Shown: positions 45,182-54,793, counted from the stretch's first letter. The stretch: 64,000 nucleotides of DNA from Paraburkholderia ginsengiterrae (GCF_001645125.1 NZ_LXKA01000044.1:62001-126000); one strand, 5' to 3'. The notes: generated by a model not told the origin, from the sequence alone. Numbers and translations: made by a program.

Positions 45182-45835
45182 CTACATCATGATGAATCCG
45201 TGCCGCATGCCCAGCATGACTGCTTCCGTGCGGCTGGTTGCGCCCAGCTTGCCGAAAATCGAGGAGAGGTGGAATTTCACGGTGTTCTCGGAGATGACGA
45301 GTTGGCGCGCAATATCCTTATTGCCAAGCCCTTCGGCAAGCATTGTCAGTACTTCGATCTCGCGTGGCGTCAGGGCTTCGACGTGCACCGCGGATTCCAT
45401 CGAGCGAGACGGCTTGTTCCCGGCCAGCAGCCTCGCAAACATCTCCGGTGGCAATACGCACAGACCCGCAACTGCGGCTTCGATCGCGGCGACAATTTCA
45501 CCATCCGTCGCGTCGCGCGGCAGAATCGCCATGACGTTGCCCGGCAACGCCTCATGGGTCCAGTCGTTGTCCGCCTCGTCGGTCAACAGAACGAGCGCGG
45601 GCGGCGCTTGATCGGCATCGAATCCGCACCCGAGCGGCTCGCCCGCCTCCGGCTCCAGGTCGATCACGATCACATCGGGCAACGAACCAGCAAGGCAGCG
45701 GGCAAGCGTGTCACCGTCGGCCGCACTGCCTGCGATCCCGAGTGCCGGAGTCGCGTCGACAAGCGCTTGCAAGCGTGCGCGCACCTGCGGCGCATCGGCG
45801 ATTACGGCGACCCGGATCGGGCTCGTGCGTGCCAT
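45182..45835 (-). CDS. NarL/FixJ-type response regulator
   Basis: A 217-residue protein. The N-terminal receiver-like domain has the phosphorylation Asp in SLPDVIVIDLEP, but the acidic pair near the start is IADAP, so phosphorylation is likely but not certain. The C-terminal LuxR helix-turn-helix is ALTPREIEVLTMLAEGLGNKDIARQLVISENTVKFHLSSIFGKL. The ATG at 45835 is preferred; a longer start at 45901 would overlap the protease gene, which ends at 45870. It lies downstream of the protease in one operon. No partner kinase is present. Confidence 0.85.
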   Translation of the reverse strand: MARTSPIRVAVIADAPQVRARLQALVDATPALGIAGSAADGDTLARCLAGSLPDVIVIDLEPEAGEPLGCGFDADQAPPALVLLTDEADNDWTHEALPGNVMAILPRDATDGEIVAAIEAAVAGLCVLPPEMFARLLAGNKPSRSMESAVHVEALTPREIEVLTMLAEGLGNKDIARQLVISENTVKFHLSSIFGKLGATSRTEAVMLGMRHGFIMM

Positions 45836-45869
45836 CTGTCCACCCGACGCTTGACTGGTTACCCTAACC

Positions 45870-46808
45870 TCACCGGCACGCGTTCCGTTGCGGGCGTTCA
45901 CCGAGAATAACGGCGCACTCCTGACGCTCCCCGCCGCGAATCAGCGTGATTTTCAACGGCTGTCCGACGCGCTCGGCACTCAGCACCGCGTGCAGGTCGT
46001 CGAAGTCCCGGCATGGTTCGTCATTCATTGCGATCAGCACGTCGCCAATCAGTATGCCGGCCTTTTCCGCTGGACCATTCGTTGCGAGCGAAACGATCAG
46101 CAAGCCGCGATCGGACGATAACGCCATTTTCTTGATCCACGCTTCCGACAGTTCCACGGGCTGCGTGCCGACGCCGAGGTAGCCGCGCGACACGTGTCCT
46201 TTGGTCAGCAGCTCGTCGGTGACGCGCGCCACGGTTGTTGCGGGAATCAGCATGCCGGCGCCACGCGCGAGCGCCGAGGTGCAGATGCCCACGACCTGTC
46301 CGCGCATATCCGCGAGCGCCGCACCCGAGAAACCCGGACGCAGGCCGCCGTCGAGCCGCACGAATGCATCCAGTTGCCCGCCCCGCCACGTGCGCCAGGG
46401 ACCGCCGACGGCGCCGACCACGCCGAAGTCCGCACTGGCGCCGAGCCCATCAGCCCGCGCGACCGCGAGCACCAGATGGCCTGCCTTGAGCGAGCCGGCA
46501 TCGCCGGACTCGACCGGATCGATCTCGATGCCGTCCAGTTTGAGCACGGCGAGGTCAGTACCCGTGTCCTGCCCCGCGAGAACCGCCGCGACGGTCCGGT
46601 TATCGGACAGCGTCACCTTGATCCCGTCTTCATGTCTGAGCGTGTGCGCCGCCGTCACGACGACGCCATGCCGCCAGATTACCCCACTCGAAGGAAGGCG
46701 ACGGCGGCCGTGCACCGCGACGACGCGCTGCCCCACGCGCTCGACGATGCCCGCCAGGTTATCGGAAAGGTCCAGCAAAGGATTTCCGCTGGAGGTTGAG
46801 GTTTCCAT
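45870..46808 (-). CDS. HtrA/DegP-like PDZ serine protease
   Basis: A 312-residue S1C-type protein: a trypsin-like domain (HGVVVTAAHTLRHEDGIKVTL with the catalytic His; TDLAVLKL with the Asp; and PGFSGAALADMRG where GFSGAAL is the Ser region) and a C-terminal PDZ domain (RGLLIVSLATNGPAEKAGIL, GDVLIAMN). No signal peptide is visible, so it may be cytoplasmic, or membrane-associated by another route. AGGAG lies eight bases before the ATG. It lies between MscS and NarL genes in one operon. It would degrade or chaperone misfolded protein. Confidence 0.85.
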   Translation of the reverse strand: METSTSSGNPLLDLSDNLAGIVERVGQRVVAVHGRRRLPSSGVIWRHGVVVTAAHTLRHEDGIKVTLSDNRTVAAVLAGQDTGTDLAVLKLDGIEIDPVESGDAGSLKAGHLVLAVARADGLGASADFGVVGAVGGPWRTWRGGQLDAFVRLDGGLRPGFSGAALADMRGQVVGICTSALARGAGMLIPATTVARVTDELLTKGHVSRGYLGVGTQPVELSEAWIKKMALSSDRGLLIVSLATNGPAEKAGILIGDVLIAMNDEPCRDFDDLHAVLSAERVGQPLKITLIRGGERQECAVILGERPQRNACR

Positions 46809-46948
46809 GTGATTTCTCCTGCCAGTTGAAACGCGCGAGGTTTGTGCATCGCGTCCATGTGGTCGCGATGCTTCGCCAGCAAAGTGCCGGCAAGCGCATT
46901 CAGAATGACAGGATGACAACAGGCGCGCACCACCCGAACGGGTAGTCC

Positions 46949-47758
46949 CTAAGCCGCCACCGGACAACCGGCCTGTTCGAGCGCCGTCTGCGCGTGCTCG
47001 TGAAGGTCGTCGCTGGCAAGCGACGCATCCGGCGTACGCACCCATGCGGCGATGCGCAAAGTGGCGCCGCCGTTGTCCAGATAGTCCGCAACGGTGACGA
47101 CAGGCGCGAGCGTCGAACCGCTGAGAACACGCGGCTCGTCGGCGACCATTTTCTTCAATTCTCCGATCGCCGCATCGACGTCCTTGCGCTGGGCGAGCCC
47201 GACTTCGACCTCGATGCGCTCGGTGCCGCCGCTGCTGTAGTTGATGACCGGATTGCTCCAGATCTGGCTGTTCGGTACGAACACGGCATTGCCGTCGCCA
47301 CGTTCGATGCGCGTAGTGAAAAGACCCACTTCACGCACAATGCCCGCAGCCGCCCCGCTGCCCTCGATTACATCGCCGACGCGAAATGGCCGCAGCATCA
47401 GCAGCATCATGCCGGCCGCGATATTTTGCAACGTACCTTGCAAGGCGAGGCCGATCGCGAGGCCGGCCGCGCCGAGCACGGCCAACACACTCGCTGTCGC
47501 GATGCCGACTTCGCTGAGTGCCGCGACGAAGACCAGCACTCGCACGGCCCATGTACTCATTGCCGCCAGCATCGGTGCCAGCGTGGGATCGGCATGCGTG
47601 CGTGCAAGCGCTCTGGCGAACAGCCCGCCGACGCGATTCGAAACCCACCAGCCGACGATCAGGATCAGCGCAGCGAGCGCAATGTGAATGACGTCGTTCG
47701 TCAACGTAACGAGCAACGACGGCTGAAAGTGCAACAGACGGGCAAAGAGGTCGTTCAT
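46949..47758 (-). CDS. Mechanosensitive channel of the MscS family
   Basis: A 269-residue channel. Three N-terminal transmembrane helices (VIHIALAALILIVGWWVSNRV; MSTWAVRVLVFVAALSEVGI; the pore helix ASVLAVLGAAGLAIGLALQG) lead to the Sm-type beta domain with FRVGDVIEG and the VFVPNSQIWSNPVINYS segment. It opens on membrane tension to release solutes. GGAG lies at suitable spacing before the ATG. The next gene of the operon (protease) starts 140 bases on. Confidence 0.92.
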   Translation of the reverse strand: MNDLFARLLHFQPSLLVTLTNDVIHIALAALILIVGWWVSNRVGGLFARALARTHADPTLAPMLAAMSTWAVRVLVFVAALSEVGIATASVLAVLGAAGLAIGLALQGTLQNIAAGMMLLMLRPFRVGDVIEGSGAAAGIVREVGLFTTRIERGDGNAVFVPNSQIWSNPVINYSSGGTERIEVEVGLAQRKDVDAAIGELKKMVADEPRVLSGSTLAPVVTVADYLDNGGATLRIAAWVRTPDASLASDDLHEHAQTALEQAGCPVAA

Positions 47759-47987
47759 TGTTCGTATTCACTCCGTTGTGCGGGAACAGGTTCTCCTGGC
47801 ACAAAGCAGCAGGATACGTTCCCGCCTTTTCGTGCCGTTGTGGCGGCACGTTACTTGCTGGCTTCATTGCATGTCGCAAGGAAAGGACCAGGCGACCGTA
47901 CGAAGCAATGTCTGGCTCGACGCTGCGCACTAACTAGCGCCAAACCACGTCGAAGAAACGTCAGACACGTTCCGGTTGGGAGGAATC

Positions 47988-48764
47988 ATGCAGAAGCACT
48001 TTGTCATCCGGGTCATCGCAGGAGGTGTCTGTCTGACAGCGTTCTCCGGCACGGCTTTCGCGCAGGTCCAGGCCTATACGAATGCGCCCGTGGACGTCTA
48101 CGCCGGTCCCGCACCGGATTACCCGGTCGTAGCAGAGGTGCCGGAAGGCGTGTCCCTCTCGGTGATGGGCTGCGTCGAGGGCTACACCTGGTGCGACGTC
48201 GCGGCGCCCGATTTGCGCGGATGGGTCTACGGCGGGAGTCTCAGCTATCCGTATCAGGGCGCGAATGTTCCGGTCATGACCTACGGCGTGCAGATTGGGC
48301 TGCCTGTGGTCGTGTTTTCGATCGATTCCTACTGGGGCCACTATTATCGTGGCCGCCCGTGGTACCACGATGCGCCGCGCTGGGCGAATCACCCGCCACC
48401 CGTGCGTGAAGGCCCCCCGCCCGCTCGCGGCGACGCCGGTCGACCACCGCCGCCACCGCCCGGTCGTGAGCCTGCGTATGGACGCGCTCCGGAAACGCCC
48501 GCGGAGCGTGGCGGTGCTCCCCAGCCCGGCGTGAATCGTCCGATGGGGCAGCCACCGCAGCGCGGCGGTCTTCAGCAACAGGTTCCGCCTCAAGCCCGAC
48601 CGCCGTCGCAACCTGGTTTTCAGCCAGGGCAAGGTCCGGCTCACGTGACGGAAGCACCGCCGCCACACGGTGGCAATCCACAGCCCCAGCAGCGCGGCGG
48701 AGAAGCACGCGGAGGAGAAGCACACGGCAGCAATGAACGCGAGAACCATCCGGACAACCATTAG
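47988..48764 (+). CDS. Secreted SH3-domain protein with Pro-rich tail
   Basis: A 258-residue exported protein: signal peptide (VIRVIAGGVCLTAFSGTAFAQ), then a bacterial SH3-like domain (TNAPVDVYAGPAPDYPVVAEVPEGVSLSVMGCVEGYTWCDVAAP, residues about 25-90) and a long Pro/Gly/Gln-rich tail with RGG repeats. The ATG at 47988 has GGGAGG six bases upstream. It is divergent from the MscS operon. Periplasmic or cell-surface location is likely. The SH3 fold suggests peptidoglycan or protein binding, but the function is unknown. Confidence 0.8.
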   Translation: MQKHFVIRVIAGGVCLTAFSGTAFAQVQAYTNAPVDVYAGPAPDYPVVAEVPEGVSLSVMGCVEGYTWCDVAAPDLRGWVYGGSLSYPYQGANVPVMTYGVQIGLPVVVFSIDSYWGHYYRGRPWYHDAPRWANHPPPVREGPPPARGDAGRPPPPPPGREPAYGRAPETPAERGGAPQPGVNRPMGQPPQRGGLQQQVPPQARPPSQPGFQPGQGPAHVTEAPPPHGGNPQPQQRGGEARGGEAHGSNERENHPDNH

Positions 48765-49466
48765 GCTGTGCTGGTACGCGCTTGCATCGCTAACATAAGC
48801 AGTGCTTGGCATATTGATCACGTTTTTTCACAGGCCTTGCTGCGACCAAATCCGTCCGAACAATCGGGGATGTCAGCGGAAAGCGGGGGACTTCAAGAGA
48901 AGCTGAGGCGCCCGGAAATCCCAATTGGATTAGGGTTCAAGCGGTGCGAATGAAACGCTTAGGAAGATAGTGGAAGGATCCGCGTAACTATATCCAAGCA
49001 CGTGCCGATATGACGCTGCACGATGATTTGAGAGGCTGACACCATCAGCGATAACGGAATGGGATATGACATGGACTAGTCGGCACGACAATTCTTGGCA
49101 CTTATCGGTTAGCAGGGATTCTTTCAGAATAGTCCTACGCGATGGAGGCACGGCTGGCACTCTCACGCGATTCGACGTACGCCTTGCGCACCCGCGCGTT
49201 CGTAGTTTGTTTGGAACAAGTGACACAAAAATCGTCCCAAATGGTGGGCCGGATGCATCGGGTTGCGACCCGTCACTTTGCTCCGCGAAGCCGGGCCCGG
49301 ACAAAGCGGCGCGCGGATGCGTCGATTCGGTCTCGACCAGTGGCTGGCGTGGGATAAAAAAGCTAATTGAGGTTTATGCAAAGCCTGAATCTACAAGCAC
49401 GACTCTGCGTTCACCACCGCCATCACCCAGACTGGTGTTGATGGCGAACGAAAATTTTGGGAAGTT
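48765..49466. other. Gap of about 700 bases, nothing recognised
   Basis: Small open frames here have no ribosome sites or coding pattern. I saw no RNA gene or repeat. Confidence 0.4.
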
Positions 49467-50177
49467 ATGAACACGTCAAAGAAAGTTGTCGTTGTTACCG
49501 GCGCATCCCAAGGCATCGGCGCGGAAGTCGTCAGGGCATTTCGAAAGCTCGACTACCGAATTGTCGCGACGTCACGTTCAATCAAGCCGTCAGACGACGC
49601 AAATATTGTGACCATAGCGGGTGATATCGGTGACCCTTCAACTGCGAGGCGTGTTATCTCCGAAGGTATAGCGCGATTCGGCCGGATCGATACGCTAGTG
49701 AACAACGCCGGCATTTACATCGGTAAACCATTCACCGAACACACCGCGGAAGATTACGCTGCGGTGACGAATGTGAACATTGCCGGTTTCTATCACATTA
49801 CGCAACTCGCCATCGCCGAAATGGAAAAGCATTCGAGTGGCCACGTGGTAAGCGTCACATCCGGCATCGACCAGAACGCGATCAGTGGTGTTTACTCGGT
49901 TCTAGCTGCTCTGACAAAAGGTGGACAGAATGCCGCCACAAAGTCGCTTGCCATTGAATACGCGAAGAAGGGCATTCGCGTGAATGCCGTCGCGCCGGGG
50001 ATTATCAAAACGCCCATGCACGCGCCGGAAACTCACCAGGCCTTGGGGGCTTTTCATCCCATTGGACGTATGGGCGAGACAAGTGATATTGCCAACGCCA
50101 TTCTGTACCTCGACTCGGCACCGTTCGTCACTGGAGAGATCCTGCACGTTGACGGCGGACAAAGTGCAGGTCGCTAA
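49467..50177 (+). CDS. SDR-family protein lacking the catalytic Tyr
   Basis: A 236-residue short-chain dehydrogenase/reductase fold. The NAD(P)-binding TGASQGIGAEVV motif (residues 11-22), NNAG (residue about 85), the Ser of VVSVTSGID and the C-terminal GGQSAGR are present. The catalytic Tyr-x3-Lys is altered: the Lys in SVLAALTKGG is there, but the residue four positions before it is Ala, not Tyr. Either the chemistry differs, or the protein acts as a non-catalytic partner. GGGAAG is upstream of the ATG. It is probably transcribed alone; ohr follows 406 bases on. Confidence 0.85.
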   Translation: MNTSKKVVVVTGASQGIGAEVVRAFRKLDYRIVATSRSIKPSDDANIVTIAGDIGDPSTARRVISEGIARFGRIDTLVNNAGIYIGKPFTEHTAEDYAAVTNVNIAGFYHITQLAIAEMEKHSSGHVVSVTSGIDQNAISGVYSVLAALTKGGQNAATKSLAIEYAKKGIRVNAVAPGIIKTPMHAPETHQALGAFHPIGRMGETSDIANAILYLDSAPFVTGEILHVDGGQSAGR

Positions 50178-50583
50178 GATCTGTACCAGCAATGCTCCTC
50201 GCACTTCCGAGGCATGCTGTACGACGCAGGGTGCTTTCATCGGAGTGACATAGAAACGTGGCATCAGCCTCTCTTCGCTCTCATTAGAGGCTACCCCGAT
50301 TTCATCCGTATACTGGGATTGGCGTCAAAATGGAAACATTACGAGTCTATCGACGGGTCTACCCTCCCGCTCCGCGCCCATCTACTATTGTTATCGACTC
50401 CGGGGTCCTCCGCCGTCTCATCATGAAACACCTTTGCAGGCTCACAGGTTCGAATAGATAACGCCACCTCGCCACCATTTGAGGCGGATGCTGTTCTGAA
50501 CATTATCCAAACCCGGCAACGCAAGCTTCGACCAATGGATGACGGACAGTCGAAATGTGAGTCACAGATGTCGAGAATACATC
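50178..50583. other. Gap of about 400 bases, nothing recognised
   Basis: No convincing gene, RNA or operator. The downstream end contains the ohr promoter region. Confidence 0.4.
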
Positions 50584-51084
50584 ATGGATAGCAAGAAACT
50601 GGAGCCGCCCCCGCTGTCTCTCCTCGACAAGTATCGCGGCCGGGAGTTCGATCCGCTGTACACAACGACTGTCGCCGTTTCCGGCGGCGAGACAGGGCAC
50701 GGCCGTGCGTCAGGCGTAGTTCGATCAGATGACGGAAAACTTGTTCTGGATTTGAGATTGCCCAATGAACTCGGCGGACCGGGTACCGGGACCAACCCCG
50801 AGCAATTGTTCGCCGCAAGCTTTGCAGCCTGCTTTCACGGAGTGCTGAACCTGCTCGGACATCGCGCTGCGATGGAGATCAACGATGCGATTGTGGAAGT
50901 GCAGGTTTCATTCGGTCGTGATCCTATCGACGGAGGCTATGGGTTAGTCATTGAAGTTCGGGTTCGCATACCGGGAATTGAGCGACGCGTGGTTGAAGAG
51001 TTGGTTCGAAACGCAGAGCGCATATGTCCGTATGCAAAAATGGCCAAACATGGGGCTATCAGTATCGCGACCATTGTTGACTGA
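50584..51084 (+). CDS. ohr: Organic hydroperoxide resistance protein (Ohr/OsmC family)
   Basis: A 166-residue thiol peroxidase fold. Both redox Cys are visible: the peroxidatic Cys in FAASFAACFHGVLNLL and the resolving Cys in RICPYAK, and the N-terminal domain contains TGHGRASGVVRSDDGKLVLDLR. It detoxifies organic hydroperoxides using lipoyl or thiol reductants. The ATG at 50584 is used; the 45-base extension upstream has no support. The LysR gene follows, but is 630 bases away, and no OhrR/MarR gene is seen nearby. Confidence 0.9.
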   Translation: MDSKKLEPPPLSLLDKYRGREFDPLYTTTVAVSGGETGHGRASGVVRSDDGKLVLDLRLPNELGGPGTGTNPEQLFAASFAACFHGVLNLLGHRAAMEINDAIVEVQVSFGRDPIDGGYGLVIEVRVRIPGIERRVVEELVRNAERICPYAKMAKHGAISIATIVD

Positions 51085-51716
51085 CCACGCCCATTTCGCA
51101 CCAACTCGATCGGATATGGCTGATCAACGCGGCATCAAATCGCCCTTCAACATGCTTTCCCTCACGCATCTATCCGTGGGACCTGCTTGCCTATCGCCAT
51201 GGCTAACGCGGATTTTTGCCGCACGCAAACTGCCCGGAGCGCTGCTCCAGAATTCGAAGGAATACTACTGACAGCTCAAATCGATGTATGAGGACCTCGC
51301 CCATTCGTAGGTACAAAGCCAGTCATTTGTTAAATGTTCTTTCCCATACCCAAGGCATAAATTTGTAGTCACGCGAACATCTTGCCGTGCCCACCAGAAT
51401 GGCCTCCTGTTTCACGTAATGCGTGGCATCCACCAGCAATGATTACGGTGGCGTATTTCCAACCGCTTTGCGGGACCTGTTGGAACAAAGGAGTGAGTTG
51501 GTGGAGGCGACCATGTCTGACAACGCTGAGATCGCGCATGCGTTGTAGCAGAGCAATGCGGCTCCAAAGACCTGGTTATGCAGAAAGAGCCAGCAGTCCT
51601 GCTTGTCGATTTCAGAATCAGTTGGAAGAAACACCTGGAACGCATGTGGCGGCACTAGGGATGCCGCAGTGAAACGGAACCCGAGTCGCCTTGGAATTCT
51701 CTTTTGGGATCGCAAA
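51085..51716. other. Gap of about 630 bases, nothing recognised
   Basis: It lies between ohr and a LysR gene. A 41-codon frame at 51423-51548 has a coding-like end but no other support. The LysR promoter region is at the right. Confidence 0.4.
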
Positions 51717-52754
51717 ATGAATCAATCGGACACATCGGAACGCTGCTTTCGCCTCGGTTTGCCGAATCGCGCCGACGCGCTGTCCACAAGCATCGCCGCG
51801 AGCTACGCGGGCATCATGGCATTCATGGCGGTGGCGACCGAGGGGAGTTTCGCCAAGGCTGGCGAACGTCTGGGCGTGGGCAGATCGGCCGTGAGCCGGA
51901 ACGTCCAGAAGCTGGAAATGCAATTGAGTACACGGCTGTTTCTGCGCACGACGCGCAGCACGCAGTTGACCCGCGAAGGCGAGCGGTTCTTCGAGAACTG
52001 TCATCAGGGTGTCACGCACATCGCTGAAGCCATGAACGATATGCTCGAGCTTCGCGAGGGGCCACCACGTGGCCTGGTCCGCATCAGCTCGACGGTGGGC
52101 TTCGGCAGGAAGGTGGTGGCGCCGTTGCTGGAAAAGTTCATGAGGGCCTTTCCCGATATCGCCGTCGATCTGCTGCTCGAAGACCGGCCGATGGACTTTG
52201 CCTCCGAGCAGATCGACGTGGCGTTCCGCTGTGGACGTATCGAGGATTCCAGCATCATCGCCAAGCAGTTGATTCCGATGCAGATGGCACTCTGCGCCGC
52301 ACCATCCTACGTGGAAGCGCACGGCCTGCCGAATACGCTGGACGAACTGTGCCAGCACGACTGCATCAACTTTCGCTGCCCCAGCGGCCGGGTGTTCGAA
52401 TGGGAGTTCAAGGTCGATGGCCGTGTGCGGAAATACCTGCCCACAGCCCGCCTCACCCTGAACGATGCCGACCTCGTTCTGCATGCGGTTCTACAAGGCT
52501 CCGGCATTGCGCAGTTGGCCGGCTATCAGATCCGCGATCACATTGCGGCCAAAGAACTCGTCGTGGCATTGGCAAGGCACGTGCCTGACGATGGTGGCCA
52601 CTATATCTGCTACCTGAGCCGGCAGCACTTGCCGACGCGCATTCGCGTCTTCATCGACTTTATGACCGAGCAGATCCGCGCGCTCAATCTGAATTGCTTG
52701 ACCGGATTCAACGCGGAGGCAGGCGGTTCGTTGGCAGCGGGGATGGTGGCATGA
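51717..52754 (+). CDS. LysR-type transcription regulator
   Basis: A 345-residue regulator. The HTH is at residues about 30-90 (MAFMAVATEGSFAKAGERLG, GRSAVSRNVQKLEMQLSTRLFLR) and the effector domain follows (VRISSTVGFGRKVVAPLLEKF; CSGIAQLAGYQI). The pattern is that of the CbbR/PcaR-type family that includes DsdC/GcvA-like regulators acting on neighbours. A truncated paralogue lies at 54198-54638. The ATG at 51717 has no clean ribosome site. Target unknown. Confidence 0.85.
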   Translation: MNQSDTSERCFRLGLPNRADALSTSIAASYAGIMAFMAVATEGSFAKAGERLGVGRSAVSRNVQKLEMQLSTRLFLRTTRSTQLTREGERFFENCHQGVTHIAEAMNDMLELREGPPRGLVRISSTVGFGRKVVAPLLEKFMRAFPDIAVDLLLEDRPMDFASEQIDVAFRCGRIEDSSIIAKQLIPMQMALCAAPSYVEAHGLPNTLDELCQHDCINFRCPSGRVFEWEFKVDGRVRKYLPTARLTLNDADLVLHAVLQGSGIAQLAGYQIRDHIAAKELVVALARHVPDDGGHYICYLSRQHLPTRIRVFIDFMTEQIRALNLNCLTGFNAEAGGSLAAGMVA

Positions 52755-52910
52755 TTCTGCGGCGGGACATCGAGGTGCCCCGCCCTATGCGTCTGTATGA
52801 TTGGGGGGCTGACCGCATCAAGTCGTATCATCGTAAAAATTGTCTTGGCTTTACGCGAGGCCGCGCGATGCCAAGGCTAACTCAAACAGTGGCTACTATT
52901 CCGCCTTCGC

Positions 52911-53309
52911 TCAGTTTTCCATGAAAGTCTCCTGCACCACTACCGAAAGGATCATCGCCATCGCGTTAGCGGGTGTTGGCCGACGGGAAGGTTTGTATAC
53001 TTCATCGCCGCGCCGGATCAATCTTCCGCTGATTGCGCATATGCCCTGGTGTCTCGCGATGCCGGCGCGCCACACTTGATCCCCATAGAAACAAAAGGTC
53101 GGATCGCTCCACGCGACTACGGCTGTAGTTGCTGTCGGACGGTCGATCACGCGGACTGACGCGCCGCGTAACAGATGCCCTGGCCCCGCCAATACACGAG
53201 CTGGCATACCAGTCGCAACTGGTCGTGTTAAGTGAGCCAAGCTATTTACATCCAGTGTTAGCAAACTGATTGTTTGTAACCACGGATCATCAGATCGAGT
53301 ATGCATCAT
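52911..53309 (-). CDS. DUF3331 protein
   Basis: A 132-residue protein whose middle (RPTATTAVVAWSDPTFCFYGDQVWRAGIARHQGIC, then AISGRLIRRGDEVYKP) matches the DUF3331 family, small Cys-containing proteins found mainly in Burkholderia. The two Cys (in FCFYG and GICAISG) may bind metal. Function unknown. It overlaps the possible small secreted protein upstream by some bases. Confidence 0.75.
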   Translation of the reverse strand: MMHTRSDDPWLQTISLLTLDVNSLAHLTRPVATGMPARVLAGPGHLLRGASVRVIDRPTATTAVVAWSDPTFCFYGDQVWRAGIARHQGICAISGRLIRRGDEVYKPSRRPTPANAMAMILSVVVQETFMEN

Positions 53310-53448
53310 GAACCCACGTTTCTATAGGAGCGCCCCAGTCCATATCGCAACATGCCGCACTCTGTAGCACGGCACTGCGCGCCGTGGCGGCTGTCACCAC
53401 TCCACTGATGGCAATCGCGATCAGCAGCGCGAGACAGGCGTAGCTCAA
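53290..53448 (-). CDS. Possible small secreted protein
   Basis: A 52-codon frame with an N-terminal hydrophobic signal-like stretch (LSYACLALLIAIAISGVVTA) followed by a polar mature part with two Cys. The start would be TTG at 53448 and no ribosome site is clear; the frame begins inside the 3' end of the TetR gene. I list it because it has a typical export-signal pattern and fills a gap, but it may be noise. Confidence 0.25.
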   Translation of the reverse strand: MSYACLALLIAIAISGVVTAATARSAVLQSAACCDMDWGAPIETWVHDAYSI

Positions 53449-54161
53449 TTGAGCCGCGCGCAGGTAGTGCTTTGTTCCAGCACGGCACTGGCCTCACGCA
53501 TTTCAATCCCGCATGTGTCAGGGGGTGAATGTTCCAAAGCTACTGATGAAATATAAGAGCGGCACATCGTCACAAATTGCTCACGAAGACGCTGCATGAG
53601 GTGGTCGGACGCACGCTGCTCGAAGGCAAGCCGTATCGATCCGACTAACGTCGAGGTCAGCATGAACGCAACGACAGGCAATTGTTCAATCTCAAAGCGG
53701 CTCGAACTCCCCAGCATGGCGACTGTGGCCGACTCTATCCGCCGAAAAGTCTCATTCACAAGATCTCTGGTATCCAGCTCCGGCCAAATCAGGTAGAACG
53801 CCTTGGTCTCCAGATCCCGCCCTGTCGATGTCGTAAAGAACGAGTCGACAAAGCCGACCACCATTCGATCGAGCGAATTTTTATGAAGCCCGAAACACGC
53901 GGTTTCGACAGCACTTGCAACTCGCTGCAGATGTCGCTGAGCAAAAGCGTAAAGAAGCGACTCTTTGTTTGCGTAGTACTGGTAGAGGGTACCGACAGAA
54001 AATCCAGCGCGATCCGCCACTCGCGTAGTGGTCAGCCTCTTCGGCCCGTCCTGCAAAATGACCTGCATTGCCGCCTCTAACACCATGTCGAGCGTGCTTG
54101 CAGAGCGAGCCTGACTCGGTACCTTTCTTGGATGCGATACGCTCGCCTTTCTCCGACTCAT
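53445..54161 (-). CDS. TetR-family transcription regulator
   Basis: A 238-residue protein with an N-terminal TetR HTH (MVLEAAMQVILQDGPKRLTTTRVADRAGFSVGTLYQYYANKESLLYAF, about residues 25-70) and an all-helical ligand-binding domain. The start at 54161 is chosen; the ATG at 54182 adds seven residues. It follows the truncated LysR gene by 36 bases. Target unknown; the closest neighbours are DUF3331 and a LysR remnant. Confidence 0.85.
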   Translation of the reverse strand: MSRRKASVSHPRKVPSQARSASTLDMVLEAAMQVILQDGPKRLTTTRVADRAGFSVGTLYQYYANKESLLYAFAQRHLQRVASAVETACFGLHKNSLDRMVVGFVDSFFTTSTGRDLETKAFYLIWPELDTRDLVNETFRRIESATVAMLGSSSRFEIEQLPVVAFMLTSTLVGSIRLAFEQRASDHLMQRLREQFVTMCRSYISSVALEHSPPDTCGIEMREASAVLEQSTTCARLN

Positions 54162-54197
54162 CTGCCGTGCCTCTGGACACAATCAAACATCAACTCA

Positions 54198-54638
54198 CTA
54201 CTCAGAGCGACCTCCGCGCCGTGCCATTACTGGAAAATATAGCTCTTGCAGCGCGCTTTTTTCACGGGAAGACACGTCGCCCCGAATCCACGCCCGCGTC
54301 ATTGGCGAGCATTCGCCCATTAGGCAAAAAAAGACTGCACTTTCAACACAGTCGTAGAGGAATTGTCCCTCACTCGTCAACGACATGCTCCGCTTCGTTC
54401 GTAGAAAGAGACGCGTGTCGAGCTGCGCCTCGAGTTTCTGCACGTTGCGGCTAACGGAGGAGCGACCAATTCCAAGTCGATCACCCGCCCGAGCAAAACT
54501 GCCCGCGTCGACAACAGCCAGAAAAGAGACAACACCGGCATAACTGCTCGCCAAACTCCCTGCGATCAGATCATGGGCGCCGCTCGCGGCGAAGCGTGGT
54601 AGGTAGTCTGTCATGGTGGCGCGAGTCGTGATGGTCAT
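54198..54638 (-). pseudogene. Truncated LysR regulator (HTH only)
   Basis: A 146-residue frame whose first 90 residues are a LysR HTH (SYAGVVSFLAVVDAGSFARAG, GRSSVSRNVQKLEAQLDTRLFLRTKRS). They closely resemble the LysR at 51717 (same phrases SYAG, FARAG/FAKAG, SRNVQKLE, TRLFLRT). After this the frame runs into an unrelated tail (EGQFLYDCVESAVFFC) and stops where the effector domain should begin. This indicates a 3' deletion or recombination. It may still make a DNA-binding peptide. Confidence 0.6.
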
Positions 54639-54793
54639 ACTGATTAGACGTACAGGCGCTGCGATTCGTGACGGTGTCCACCATTCTTCCGCGGCAATGA
54701 ACCGGTGCGCATCGCGCCTGAACTCTGACGATCATTCAGGTATGCAGATGGACCTGCCCATGCGCCGACTCAAGTAAAGGGGTCGCTGCCCAC

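Noticed and set aside
46994-48409. 471-codon plus-strand frame
   Set aside because: Antisense to MscS and overlapping the SH3 protein gene; no domain visible.
51423-51548. 41-codon plus-strand frame with plausible protein pattern
   Set aside because: GTG start without ribosome site, no domain and no support from neighbours.
51618-52484. 288-codon minus-strand frame
   Set aside because: Antisense to the LysR gene; His-rich translation typical of shadow frames.
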